A DNA stretch of 41,258 bases, taken from an uncultured Saprospiraceae bacterium. Lineage in GTDB: Bacteria > Bacteroidota > Bacteroidia > Chitinophagales > Saprospiraceae. The notes under the pieces are model-generated. The model had not been told where the DNA came from. It searched no databases and saw only the letters and a program-made list of their open reading frames with translations. The translations under genes were made by a program, and so were the position numbers. The stretch lies in assembly GCA_937974625.1 (NCBI GenBank), contig CALJVJ010000106.1, positions 1 through 41,258 on the forward strand. Direction: 5' to 3'. Below, one piece after another: positions 6,971 through 15,498 of the stretch; the first letter of the stretch is position 1, and each line of letters begins with the position of its first letter.

Positions 6971-7137
6971 CTAGTACTTTGTAACCTAAGTTAGTTAATA
7001 TTTTGAGTAGGTTATTTTTTGGGAGTACGAGTCCAATATTTTCATAAATAGCCGTAGCTATTTATGAAAATTTGGAGGAAGTAATCGTAAAAAAGAATCC
7101 CTCAAAATGTAAATAAATTTAGGTTACAAAGTACTAG
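6971..7137. repeat. 167-bp palindromic element with 19-bp perfect terminal inverted repeats (MITE-like)
   Basis: The left end CTAGTACTTTGTAACCTAA (6971-6989) has an exact reverse complement at 7119-7137. The interior continues as an imperfect inverted repeat (TTTTGAG near 7001 against CTCAAAA at 7101) into a central hairpin, ATTTTCATAAATAGC-CGTA-GCTATTTATGAAAAT (about 7039-7072). Termini of the form TA/GTAC...GTAC/TA would fit a TA target duplication of IS630/Tc1 type, but no second copy is in the window and no transposase is present. It fills most of the gap between the DUF1080 gene and the symporter terminator. Confidence 0.7.
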
Positions 7138-7193
7138 TGTCTAAGGAACTTATAACTGGATTTCTGTAAAGATATAAATCTTGAGAAAAGAAT

Positions 7194-7232
7194 AAAAAAA
7201 TGCCGTAGCGAATCATCCACTACGGCATTTTT
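7194..7232 (-). terminator. Intrinsic terminator of the symporter gene
   Basis: AAATGCCGTAG (7198-7208) and CTACGGCATTT (7220-7230) form a perfect 11-bp stem with an 11-nt loop. On the - strand it is followed by seven T residues; on the + strand TTTTT also follows, so it may be bidirectional. It lies 66 nt after the stop codon of the gene at 7298-8839. Confidence 0.85.
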
Positions 7233-7297
7233 AGTTCTTTATATTTAAAATTAAGTCTTAAGTAATCTAAGAGTATGTCTAAATTTTATCGTGTTCC

Positions 7298-8839
7298 TTA
7301 TCTAAATTTCTTAATCTCACCAGATTTTACTCTAGCAAAATAATCTTTCAAGTCTGCTTTTACCTCAGGGGCTAAGAAGTAAAGACCTAATACATTTGGA
7401 AAACACATGGCAAAAATCATTGCATCTCCGAAGTTAAAGACAGAGGTAGAGCTTGTTGCTGAACCGACAATAACCATCAGACAGAAAATTAATTTATAAA
7501 TATTTTCTGCAATCTTAGATTCTCCAAATAAGTAAGTCCATGCTTTTAATCCGTAGTAAGACCAAGCAATCATGGTAGATAAAGCAAATAAGATAACAGC
7601 CATTGCTAATATTGGTGGAAACCAAGGAATGACAGAAGCAAAAGACCTAGAAGTTAAGGCAATTTTTTCTGCATCGTTTGCTAAAGCCACAGACGCTTCT
7701 GGTGCATTTTGAGTAATAATAATGACTAAAGCCGTCATCGTACAAACGACAACGGTATCAATAAATGGCTCTAATAAAGCAACAATACCTTCACTAATTG
7801 GCTCATCCGTTTTTGCCGCTGCGTGAGCAATAGAAGCAGAACCAATACCTGCTTCATTAGAAAAAGCGGCTCTTTGAACCCCAATCATTAATACTCCTAC
7901 AAAACCACCAAAGGCAGCATGTTTGCTAAAAGCACCTCTAATAATTTCACCAAAAGCCCAAGGAATATCTGTAAAGTGATAACCAATGACAATAATAGCT
8001 CCTATTAAATAGACCCCAACCATAAATGGTACAATCTTATCCGTTACATTGGCGATACTTTTGATACCTCCAAGAATGACGATACCTACTAAAACAGCCA
8101 TTGCTGCACCAAACATCCATTCATTGCCAAAGAAAAAACTTTCTGTTCCTCCTGTTACGGTTACCAATTGAGAAGTTGCTTGATTGATTTGCACCATATT
8201 TCCACCACCAAAAGACCCTCCAATACATGCTATAGCGAATAAAACCGCTAAAACTTTTCCTAATCCTCCAACACCTTTTTTGGCTAGTCCTTCGCTCAAA
8301 TAATACATTGGTCCACCAGAAACAGAACCATCAGGCAATTCTTTTCTATATTTTAAACCTAAAGTACACTCTACAAATTTAGAGGACATACCAAACAAAC
8401 CGACCAAAATAATCCAAAAAGTAGCACCTGCGCCACCTAAAGAAATGGCTAAAGCAACACCTGCAATATTTCCTACACCAACTGTTCCTGATAAGGCAGT
8501 GGCTAATGCTTGAAAGTGAGATACTTCTCCAGGGTCACTCGGGTCATCAAATTTTCCTCTAACTACATCCAAGGCATGTTTGAAGCCCCAGAAATTAACA
8601 AATCCATTATAAATGGTAAAAAAGAGTGCACCAATTACTAACCAAATTAATACAAAAGGGCGGTTTCCAATGATGGGAAAATTGATTTCAAAAAAGACAA
8701 GATTCATCACACCGTCCATAATACCTTCTATAGTCTCCCATAGTGTTCCTGTCAATAATAAAGACGAATCCACTCCTTGTGCGAAGGTCAAAAATGGAGC
8801 ACAAAGCATTAAAGTAAAAGCTAATATTTTCTTACGCAT
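7298..8839 (-). CDS. Alanine/glycine:cation symporter, AGCS family
   Basis: This 513-residue inner-membrane transporter has the AGCS signature [20 protein letters not shown] at 107-126 and [11 protein letters not shown] at about 175-185, and about ten further hydrophobic segments. AGCS proteins take up alanine or glycine with sodium or protons. The family core normally starts near the segment [16 protein letters not shown]. Here about 50 extra residues precede it, opening with a cleavable-looking signal peptide ([21 protein letters not shown]), a feature seen in Bacteroidota members. It appears monocistronic: a terminator lies downstream and a gap of nearly 600 bp upstream. Confidence 0.93.
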   Translation of the reverse strand: MRKKILAFTLMLCAPFLTFAQGVDSSLLLTGTLWETIEGIMDGVMNLVFFEINFPIIGNRPFVLIWLVIGALFFTIYNGFVNFWGFKHALDVVRGKFDDPSDPGEVSHFQALATALSGTVGVGNIAGVALAISLGGAGATFWIILVGLFGMSSKFVECTLGLKYRKELPDGSVSGGPMYYLSEGLAKKGVGGLGKVLAVLFAIACIGGSFGGGNMVQINQATSQLVTVTGGTESFFFGNEWMFGAAMAVLVGIVILGGIKSIANVTDKIVPFMVGVYLIGAIIVIGYHFTDIPWAFGEIIRGAFSKHAAFGGFVGVLMIGVQRAAFSNEAGIGSASIAHAAAKTDEPISEGIVALLEPFIDTVVVCTMTALVIIITQNAPEASVALANDAEKIALTSRSFASVIPWFPPILAMAVILFALSTMIAWSYYGLKAWTYLFGESKIAENIYKLIFCLMVIVGSATSSTSVFNFGDAMIFAMCFPNVLGLYFLAPEVKADLKDYFARVKSGEIKKFR

Positions 8840-9433
8840 AAAAAAGATGGTTTAAGTTAAGGCAGGTTAATGAGGTTTTAAAGAAGCACCATCGCCGTAT
8901 CGCTGCCAGTATAAAGTTTTATAGGTAATTGTGTTTTTTACCGAAAAAATGTACCCAAAAGTAGGCTTTTTAAATCATTTTTTCCTTAACAAACAATATT
9001 GTATATTTCAAAAGTGGCTTGAAGGTATCTACAAATTTTAATTTTTTCAAACGATTAGCGAGGAAATTGGGTATTTGGTGAAAAAAAAAGGATTGGAGTG
9101 ATTTATTGTAGAATATGTGGTAAATAACGGATGTTCCGCACAAAATCAGCCTGATGTAAAAAATAGACTGATAACTCATTTTACCATTTCTAGGTGATAA
9201 TACGTACATCAGTTAATAATACAATTGAGTGACTACTACAAACGGAAAAAGCAGAGATGAAAATTAAATTGGTAGCGTAATTAGAGGATTAGCTGCTTCT
9301 AATATTTTTGAAGATAGCCTTAAAAAAGTGGATAGCAGGAAACATTAAAAGATATGGATGACTCAATTTTCTTAAAGAGCTGAATTAAGTGATAATAACG
9401 ATTTACAACTAACCACTCATCACTTACAACTAA
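8840..9433. other. Intergenic region upstream of the symporter gene
   Basis: No convincing gene is seen. On the - strand TACTTTTG (8953-8960) is a perfect TAnnTTTG box about 115 nt before the symporter ATG and is the likely promoter, though no well-spaced TTTG is present. An open frame of 79 codons on the - strand (8970-9209) has composition typical of translated AT-rich noncoding DNA. The far end (9404-9433) is heptad repeat adjoining the next gene's stop codon. Confidence 0.5.
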
Positions 9434-9442
9434 CTACAACTC
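9404..9442. repeat. Heptad repeat overlapping the 3' end of the acyltransferase gene
   Basis: ACAACTA, ACCACTC, ATCACTT, ACAACTA and ACTACAA units follow each other at 7-nt spacing. The TAG stop of the - strand gene (9434-9436) lies inside the repeat, so the last residues of the protein (KEL) are encoded by it. Confidence 0.65.
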
Positions 9443-10660
9443 CTTAAACGGTTTCCGTTGTACCCAATCAACAGTAGGATTGAAATAAGCTAGAATAGGG
9501 GTAAAAAGAGTATTTTTTAAAGAATTGGTATGTTTACCCAAATAAAACAAATCGACAGGAGCGGCGCCAACCGAGCTTTTGATTTCTAAAGCAGTTCGAG
9601 CAAAATTGATGTAACCAGCTTTGTTTTCGATACCCTCTTTAATTAAATCATAAAGGATATTCAGATAGACTTGGTATTTTCGGTTGGTATGATTGTCGAA
9701 GCCAAGAAAATGGGCTTCTAGCTCTTCTTGATTTCTAAAAGTTGTATAAAAAGCGACCATTTCTTCTTCTATGAAATAGCCGTAGAGTCGAAATTTTTCG
9801 GGAAAATGGACTTTGAAGTTTAAAAAATAGGCCCCATCTAGGGTAACCACATTAAAACCAGCACCTTCGGCAATACATTTATACAATTCATCAATTCTAG
9901 GAAGGAAAGCTTTAATAGATTCTAAATTCAACTCTCTTTTTTCGATTACAGCCCCTTTTTTAAAGGCCCTTTTAGCTCGGACTCTATATTTTGAAGTCAT
10001 TGCCGCAAGATAGTCTTCAAAAGAATTCCATTCTTTGCGAAGGTTAAGAATCATCTTTGGCTGAATAGAAAATTCTTTATAGTCATTGCCTAAGTCAGGA
10101 TGTAAGGTCGTTTTTCGAGGTGCATCTAAATCTTTGATAAGCAACAAAGAGATATGCTCTCCTTCTTTTTTACATTGATTTTTCAGTACCTCCATACCTT
10201 CTTTCAGTAGGTTGCCTTGCGTCTTTTGGTCTATTTTATCAGAGAAGTAACTTCCATGTTCGCCTGTTAAGAGGATATTGCCACAGAAAAGGGCATTCAT
10301 ATCAGCTACTTTAAGAATGGTATTATTCAACTTTTGGCGAAAGGAAGAAAGGGTCGGGTCGGTTAAAGCTTCTCTAATTTTTAATTCAGAAATCTGACAA
10401 TAAGCCAGTCCAATAGGTGTTTGATTTTTGTAAAAAACCAAATACCGAAAATGCATATCCCCAGGAGGACGGGATTCCATGAATTTTAAATAAGGAACTT
10501 GTAAGAACTCATCATGAGCAGGAGCAATTAAGTCCCAGTGATTGGCAATATCGACTATAGCTTTAGCAATACCGAGTTGGTAGGCTCCCTTTAAAAGAGG
10601 GATAACAATCGTTTCGTCTTTACTTTTCGTATTGATACTAGTAGCTATTTTCAGGCACAT
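9434..10660 (-). CDS. GNAT-like N-acyltransferase domain protein (function unknown)
   Basis: This is a 408-residue protein with no signal peptide. The C-terminal half looks like a GNAT/FemX-type acyltransferase: YRVRAKRAFKKG near residue 235 resembles the basic motif of peptidoglycan-type acyltransferases, followed by LYGYFIEEEMVAFYTTFRNQ (the usual 'own the resource' strand) and YLNILYDLIKEGIENKAGYI. The N-terminal half (LVFYKNQTPIGLAYCQIS) also resembles a GNAT strand pair, so two tandem GNAT folds are plausible. No substrate can be inferred. It is the last gene of a run of - strand genes. The ATG at 10658-10660 has no other nearby in-frame start. The closest functional label I can support is 'predicted N-acyltransferase'. 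Confidence 0.6.
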   Translation of the reverse strand: MCLKIATSINTKSKDETIVIPLLKGAYQLGIAKAIVDIANHWDLIAPAHDEFLQVPYLKFMESRPPGDMHFRYLVFYKNQTPIGLAYCQISELKIREALTDPTLSSFRQKLNNTILKVADMNALFCGNILLTGEHGSYFSDKIDQKTQGNLLKEGMEVLKNQCKKEGEHISLLLIKDLDAPRKTTLHPDLGNDYKEFSIQPKMILNLRKEWNSFEDYLAAMTSKYRVRAKRAFKKGAVIEKRELNLESIKAFLPRIDELYKCIAEGAGFNVVTLDGAYFLNFKVHFPEKFRLYGYFIEEEMVAFYTTFRNQEELEAHFLGFDNHTNRKYQVYLNILYDLIKEGIENKAGYINFARTALEIKSSVGAAPVDLFYLGKHTNSLKNTLFTPILAYFNPTVDWVQRKPFKEL

Positions 10661-10978
10661 ATATGCTTAATCAAACCAATTAAAAAAAACAAAAGTTTCG
10701 GTAAATAAACTTAAGTTAAAATAAATTTCGTGAGTTTGACCTTTTGAGAAATTTTAGTGACTAGAAAAAGGGTTAAGAAACTAACTTAATTTTCCTTTTG
10801 TCATCTAGGTGTAATACAACCAATTAACGCCACGAAAATAGGAAAGTTCGATGAAAAAAAAGTTTAATTGTTAAGAATGTGACTGATGATTTCATTTTTA
10901 ATTTTAAGTAATTGAAAATCAATTGATTATACGGTATTTTTTTTGAGTATTAATTCGTTCATTCTTGGGTGGTAGGGC
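10661..10978. other. Intergenic region, 318 bp, no gene seen
   Basis: It is AT-rich with no ORF. Only a perfect 12-bp palindrome AATCAATTGATT (10917-10928) and an AACTTTTG near match to a -7 box on the - strand (about 10691-10698), some 30 nt before the acyltransferase ATG, stand out. No terminator is visible after the TPR regulator gene. Confidence 0.4.
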
Positions 10979-12763
10979 TTATATTTGATTTAGGAAGGAA
11001 GAGAGGACGGTATTAGAGTGCGTTAGACCTAATTTTTTTCTCAACCGACTCCTCGCTACTTTTACACTTTCTGGGTTTTTAAAAGTAAGGTTGGCAATTT
11101 CTTTAGTGCTTAAGTTCATCTTCAAAAATGCACATAATCTTAAATCTCCTTTTGTTAAATTTGGATGCTTTTTGGAAAGTTTTTCAAAAAAGTCAGCATT
11201 TGATTGGGAGAGTTGTATATCTAATTCTTTCCAAAGCGAATCATCTTTGGTATTGATAAGTAACTTTTTAATTTCAAGGGTCTCTTTAGTAATATCCATT
11301 TGCCCTAAGTTGTGCTCAATAGCTTTTATAGATTCACTATGATTGCTTAAGACTAATAATTTTTTTATCAATTCAATTTGGAGTTCATTTTTTTGGGTAG
11401 TAATATTTTTATTAGCGATTGATAGTTGATTGGCTTGTTCTTGTATTTTTTGGTTTAGTAGTTCTAGTTTATCTTTCTGTTTAGCATTTCGTTGGTTCGT
11501 CTGAAAATAACTAAAAGCTATCCATAATGTTAAAGCAATAATTAATAAAGCTCCTGCAATAATAGTTTGCTGTAATTTCAATCGTTCTTGGTTATTGATT
11601 TCAGTTTCTTTTAGTAAATTATAAGCCTTTTCTTTAGCATATAAATTATCAAAATTTTTAGCCCATTCCTTAGTGGTGGTTTGATTAAGTTTTACCGATT
11701 TTTCCAATTCATTAAAGTAATCCTGATAGTTTTTATTAGCAGCTTGATTTTTTCCAATAGCCGCATAATTCTCTGCTAGGAGTTGGTAATTATTTTTAAA
11801 GTAATAAGAAATATTCTTTTGGATACTTAAGTCCGCAGATTTTTCTAAATATTTGATAGCAACTTCGTGATTTTTTTGCTGTCCATTTAATTTCCCAAGA
11901 TTAAACAAAATGGAGATTTGGCTCAACCAAAAGTTATTTTTTTCAGTAATAGCTAAACCTTCTAGGAAAAACTGTTTTGCAATATCAGGTTGTTTTAACG
12001 ATATAAAAAGGTGAGCTAATTGTGCTAATGTAAAACTTTTGCCGCGTAGGTTATTTGTTTGTTCCCAGAAATCTAAGGCTTTTAATAATGTCTTTTTAGC
12101 TTTAACAAGGTCACCATTGGTACGTTGTAATTCCCCAAGTCGATGTAATAACCAACCATACTCACTTTGTTTAGGCAATTTTTGAAAGATACTAATACCT
12201 TTTTTATACATTTCTTCCGCTAAGGCTAAATCATCCATCTTAAGATAAAAAGTACCTAGGTTAAGACTCATCATAGCATGCCATAATGGAGAATACTTAT
12301 TGCCAAATTCGTACAGTTTTTTATTATGATAATAAACTTCAATATAGACCTTGTTATATGCAGCAATTAAGCTTAAATAATTATGGCAACCAGCAATGAT
12401 TTTCCAGTGAATTGTTTCATCACCTTTGGTGATTATTTCTTGAAAAATATGTTGCGCATCTGAGTATCTTGATTGGTCGAAGTATTTTCTACCTAAAGCG
12501 TAGAGTAGGTCTATTTTTTGTAGAGAAGAATTTGTTTTTTTATTTTCTTCAATAAAATTCATAACGATACTATCCTTAGTATCCAAGAAAAATAAGGAAT
12601 TATCAGCTATGATAGATTGGAGGATTATGGAGGTAGAATCTTTAATGGGAGACAGAGGTTGCATTTTGTCTTTGGCAAGTATTTGATTCGTAAACAATGA
12701 AATTATAAAAATGAGGAGAGGTAATAAAAGCAGCCGCCTAATAGGAATAAACGTTGATTGCAT
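10979..12763 (-). CDS. TPR sensor/regulator with membrane segment, coiled coil and LuxR-like HTH
   Basis: The 594-residue protein has an N-terminal signal/anchor (MQSTFIPIRRLLLLPLLIFI). About seven tetratricopeptide-like repeats span about residues 60-365 (for example ALAEEMYKKGISIFQKLPKQ). A second membrane segment lies near 400-422 (TIIAGALLIIALTLWIAFSY), then a Gln/Lys-rich coiled coil (425-470). The C-terminal HTH has LTKGDLRLCAFLKMNLSTKE and ESVKVARSRLRKKLGL. This is a common Bacteroidota plan: periplasmic TPRs, one transmembrane helix and a cytoplasmic LuxR-like DNA-binding end, probably sensing and regulating in one protein. The frame opens at a TTG 12 codons upstream (12797-12799), but the ATG at 12761-12763 gives a clean signal peptide and is preferred. 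Target genes are unknown. Confidence 0.82.
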   Translation of the reverse strand: MQSTFIPIRRLLLLPLLIFIISLFTNQILAKDKMQPLSPIKDSTSIILQSIIADNSLFFLDTKDSIVMNFIEENKKTNSSLQKIDLLYALGRKYFDQSRYSDAQHIFQEIITKGDETIHWKIIAGCHNYLSLIAAYNKVYIEVYYHNKKLYEFGNKYSPLWHAMMSLNLGTFYLKMDDLALAEEMYKKGISIFQKLPKQSEYGWLLHRLGELQRTNGDLVKAKKTLLKALDFWEQTNNLRGKSFTLAQLAHLFISLKQPDIAKQFFLEGLAITEKNNFWLSQISILFNLGKLNGQQKNHEVAIKYLEKSADLSIQKNISYYFKNNYQLLAENYAAIGKNQAANKNYQDYFNELEKSVKLNQTTTKEWAKNFDNLYAKEKAYNLLKETEINNQERLKLQQTIIAGALLIIALTLWIAFSYFQTNQRNAKQKDKLELLNQKIQEQANQLSIANKNITTQKNELQIELIKKLLVLSNHSESIKAIEHNLGQMDITKETLEIKKLLINTKDDSLWKELDIQLSQSNADFFEKLSKKHPNLTKGDLRLCAFLKMNLSTKEIANLTFKNPESVKVARSRLRKKLGLTHSNTVLSSFLNQI

Positions 12764-12962
12764 AGCCAATGAAAAAAGTGAGATAAGATACTTCTGCAAG
12801 ATATAGAGACTTTATCTACAGAAAGGTTTGTCAAAAGAAAATTTGGACAATATTACTTTATTTTTATCATTTTAGGCTTAAGTATTTTTTAAAGTCCCTG
12901 AGCTACCTTTATTAAAGCCAAAGCACACCTTGTTTTTGAATATCTACAGGAAAAATAGCTAC

Positions 12963-13814
12963 TTACCTAAAATTATTAGCTAGCCAATTAACTATTTTAG
13001 CTCTAACCTCATTATCTTCATATGCCCAGCTGACCGCTTTCAAGTGAGAACCTTTTGGAATAATATAGAAATCAGTTAAGGCATTATTAAGTGGAGATAT
13101 TTTTTTGACAAACTCAGCAGTGCTTTCAAAATTTACCAAACCATCTTCTGTCCCATGAATCACTAGAATAGGTTTTTCCAATTCACCTGATAAATGGCTC
13201 ATTGGAGAAGCATCTTTAAAGGATTTATCCGTTCGTTTGCCAGCATAGTTGACCAAGACAAAAGAATCGGTCATGCCATCTAAATTAACAGGGGCGCCAC
13301 AAAGTAGAGCTCCCGCAAAATGGTCTTTTGAAAAGCCAGTATTTTCTAATAAACTATGGTCTAATAATAGTAATCCAGCCAAATTGCCACCAGAAGACAT
13401 ACCACTCAGGATTATTTTTTTATGCAAACAGCCTTTAGTTTTTAAAATTTCGTAGACCTTTTTTAAAGTAAGTATTAAATCTTCTCGTATTTCCTTATAG
13501 CTATGCAAAGGCAACTTTCGGTGAGATGGCATAATGACAGGATATCCCAATTCGCCAAATAATTTTGCTCTATCACTAAATAATTCAGGGGTGCCAAAAG
13601 TCCAACCTCCTCCATGATAAAAAATGATTATATGGTCTTGTACTATATTTTGGGATTCAAACCAACATAAATACTGTTTTTTGTGTGGTCCATAGGTATA
13701 TTTTTGGTGAGGGTAGACGCCAGTCTTCATTCTTCCTGAGGTCACTTTATAAGCATGCCGAGGAAAATATTTTAACTCTTTTAATACTTCTTTTATTAGT
13801 TTGACAGATAACAT
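12963..13814 (-). CDS. Alpha/beta hydrolase, HSL-like esterase
   Basis: This 283-residue protein has the hormone-sensitive-lipase-type oxyanion motif HGGGW (67-71), nucleophile elbow GMSSG with Ser140, acid Asp224 in HGTEDG and His257 in KGSH, in the correct order. It lacks a signal peptide and is probably cytosolic. The family hydrolyses short-chain esters or lactones; the physiological substrate cannot be read from sequence. It lies downstream of the LytTR gene on the same strand, separated by a 157-bp palindromic element that ends 14 nt before the hydrolase start codon. Co-transcription is therefore uncertain. Confidence 0.85.
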   Translation of the reverse strand: MLSVKLIKEVLKELKYFPRHAYKVTSGRMKTGVYPHQKYTYGPHKKQYLCWFESQNIVQDHIIIFYHGGGWTFGTPELFSDRAKLFGELGYPVIMPSHRKLPLHSYKEIREDLILTLKKVYEILKTKGCLHKKIILSGMSSGGNLAGLLLLDHSLLENTGFSKDHFAGALLCGAPVNLDGMTDSFVLVNYAGKRTDKSFKDASPMSHLSGELEKPILVIHGTEDGLVNFESTAEFVKKISPLNNALTDFYIIPKGSHLKAVSWAYEDNEVRAKIVNWLANNFR

Positions 13815-13828
13815 TAATGAATTTCTTA

Positions 13829-13985
13829 GAAATGAAAATTAAATAAGTTAGACCATGATGCGCAGTTATTTTGTTTTCTAATAAGGCAAAAAACGCAGAC
13901 ATAGCATCGCTATGGCGAGTATTTTTAACGAAATTAGAAGACCAAAGAACAAGTAGATTGGCTAATTTTATTTATTTTTCATTTC
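13829..13985. repeat. 157-bp imperfect palindrome between response regulator and hydrolase genes
   Basis: The left arm from 13829 (GAAATGAAAATTAAATAA) matches the reverse complement of the right arm ending at 13985 (GAAATGAAAAATAAATAA), with one mismatch in 18. Pairing continues inward through TTCTAAT/ATTAGAA (13876-13882 with about 13934-13940) to the centre, CATAGC-atc-GCTATG (13900-13914). The right end directly touches the TAA of the LytTR gene (13986). Flanks show no clear target duplication. Confidence 0.65.
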
Positions 13986-14747
13986 TTATTTATCTAACCA
14001 TTTTTTAAAATCACTTACTCTATCTCGACTAACAATGGTTTCTAATTCAGTACTTGGCGATAATTCTAACTTAAGCCGACTGTTAAAATAGGTATGAATC
14101 TTTTTAATAGAAGACAAGTGGGTAATAATTTTACGGTTGATTCTGAAAAAGTCATCAGGGTTAATTATCTCTACTAATTGGTCTAAGGTGTAGTCCAAAT
14201 TATGTCGTTTACCATTTTGTTGACAAGCAAAAATCAATCCTTCTTCAGAATAAAAATAAGCAATGTCACTAACTTTTAGATAGGTCAATTGTTGCCCAAT
14301 CTTCACAAGGAATCTTTCCTTATATTCTTTTTTTGCCAAGGTTTGTAAGAGGTGTTCAATGGCATTATTATCAATAGTTTTACTGTCATTTTGAGCATAT
14401 TTGTCATATTGACAAAGGGCTTTTTCTAACTCTTCGGGGTCGATAGGTTTGAGTAAATAATCTAAGCTATTCACTTTAAAAGCTTGCAAAGCATAGGCGT
14501 CATAAGCGGTAGTAAAGATAATAGGAGAGGTAACTTCTGTCTGCCCAAAAATTTCAAAACTTACACCATCTGCCAATTCCACATCCATAAAAATGAGGTC
14601 AGGTTTTTTGTAGGTTTCTAACCATTCAACCGCTCCTTCTACGGAATCCAACACATCAATAATAGCGCAGTCAGGTCTACAAGTTTTAACCATTTTGGTT
14701 AATCTTTTAGCGGCGGGTTTTTCATCTTCAATAATTAAAACTTTCAT
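13986..14747 (-). CDS. LytTR-family response regulator
   Basis: A 253-residue cytosolic regulator. The receiver domain (1-120) starts MKVLIIEDEKPAAKRL, with phospho-acceptor Asp55 in LIFMDVELADG, Thr in FTTAYDAYA and Lys in LLKPIDPEEL. The C-terminal LytTR domain (about 148-250) has FLVKIGQQLTYLKVSDIAYF, HNLDYTLDQLVEII, FFRINRKIITHLSSIKKI and ETIVSRDRVSDFKKWL. The usual partner is a 5TM/LytS-type histidine kinase; one is encoded two genes upstream (15499-16545), with a DUF2141 gene in between. The ATG (14745-14747) lies beside short A/T/G-rich repeats. Targets are unknown. Confidence 0.94.
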   Translation of the reverse strand: MKVLIIEDEKPAAKRLTKMVKTCRPDCAIIDVLDSVEGAVEWLETYKKPDLIFMDVELADGVSFEIFGQTEVTSPIIFTTAYDAYALQAFKVNSLDYLLKPIDPEELEKALCQYDKYAQNDSKTIDNNAIEHLLQTLAKKEYKERFLVKIGQQLTYLKVSDIAYFYSEEGLIFACQQNGKRHNLDYTLDQLVEIINPDDFFRINRKIITHLSSIKKIHTYFNSRLKLELSPSTELETIVSRDRVSDFKKWLDK

Positions 14748-14841
14748 TTAACAGGGTAGTAAGGTAATAAGGTAATAAGGTTTATGAGGTAAAGAGGCTT
14801 AGAGGTCGAAAAATAGCTAACTGCTTGCATCTGCCCACCAC
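14748..14841. repeat. Short-period repeats between DUF2141 and response regulator genes
   Basis: GTAGTAAGGTAATAAGG-type words recur at 9-nt and similar spacing (14754-14800), followed by CTAACTGCTTGC...CACCTACTGCTTAC. The two halves are weakly complementary. It resembles the degenerate intergenic repeats at 15400-15440 (GCAGTTAGCAAAAGCAGTTAGC) and 18421-18482 (CAACTGCCTACAGCTAACTG). Confidence 0.5.
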
Positions 14842-15297
14842 CTACTGCTTACTCCATTTTTTGACATCAATAACCATGTTTTGTTCTAATTGGTTCAATT
14901 GGAAGCGAGCAACATTATATTTAGGTGCCCCCCACTTACTTCGGGCATTATTAGAGAATCCATAAGGTTCTGTAGGCACACCAAAAAAATTAGTATCTAA
15001 TTTTTGATTACCATTCACATCGTGATAAACAGCAACAGAATAATCTCCGTGAGGTAAGTTAGGAAAACTTACTTTTAATGAACCTGTTTTTTCTACCAAT
15101 GCTATCTTTGAAGCGACAGCTTTATCATCTTTAAGGAAATTTTCTTCGCCTTCAAAGACGGCTACCATAATATTACCAGTAGCTTTTTCGATATTTTGAA
15201 TGCTTAAATTTAAGGTACTAGTAGCAAGAGGAAAGTAAGCGTTAGCAGTAGCAAATAAAACGGTACTCACAAGCGCAAATATTTTAAGTAAAGTCAT
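14842..15297 (-). CDS. DUF2141 secreted protein
   Basis: The 151-residue product has a signal peptide (MTLLKIFALVSTVLFATANA) and a DUF2141 domain: LNLSIQNIEKATGNIMVAVF, FPNLPHGDYSVAVYHDVNGN, then KLDTNFFGVPTEPYGFSNNA. The GDYSVAVYHDVNGNQKLD part resembles a transthyretin-like or calcium-loop segment (DVNGNQKLD). Function is not known for the family. Its place between a sensor kinase gene and its likely cognate regulator gene is suggestive of a ligand or accessory role, but that is inference only. Confidence 0.88.
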   Translation of the reverse strand: MTLLKIFALVSTVLFATANAYFPLATSTLNLSIQNIEKATGNIMVAVFEGEENFLKDDKAVASKIALVEKTGSLKVSFPNLPHGDYSVAVYHDVNGNQKLDTNFFGVPTEPYGFSNNARSKWGAPKYNVARFQLNQLEQNMVIDVKKWSKQ

Positions 15298-15498
15298 TTT
15301 GTGCGGTATTTAGTAAGGGAGATAACATGAAAATAATACTGCAATAATCTTGAAAGTATAGGAGAAAAACTAGTTTTTATGGAGAATTAACAGGAGTTTA
15401 AGGGAGTGGCAGTTAGCAAAAGCAGTTAGCAGTGGTTTTAATGAAAACCTAATTGAACTTGAACTTGATTTTTAAACCTGAATTAAAATTTGAATTGC

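Noticed and set aside
8970..9209. 79-codon open frame on the - strand upstream of the symporter gene
   Set aside because: Composition (rich in Phe, Ile, Lys, Tyr) is that of translated AT-rich noncoding DNA. It overlaps the likely symporter promoter side and has no recognisable motif or neighbour context.
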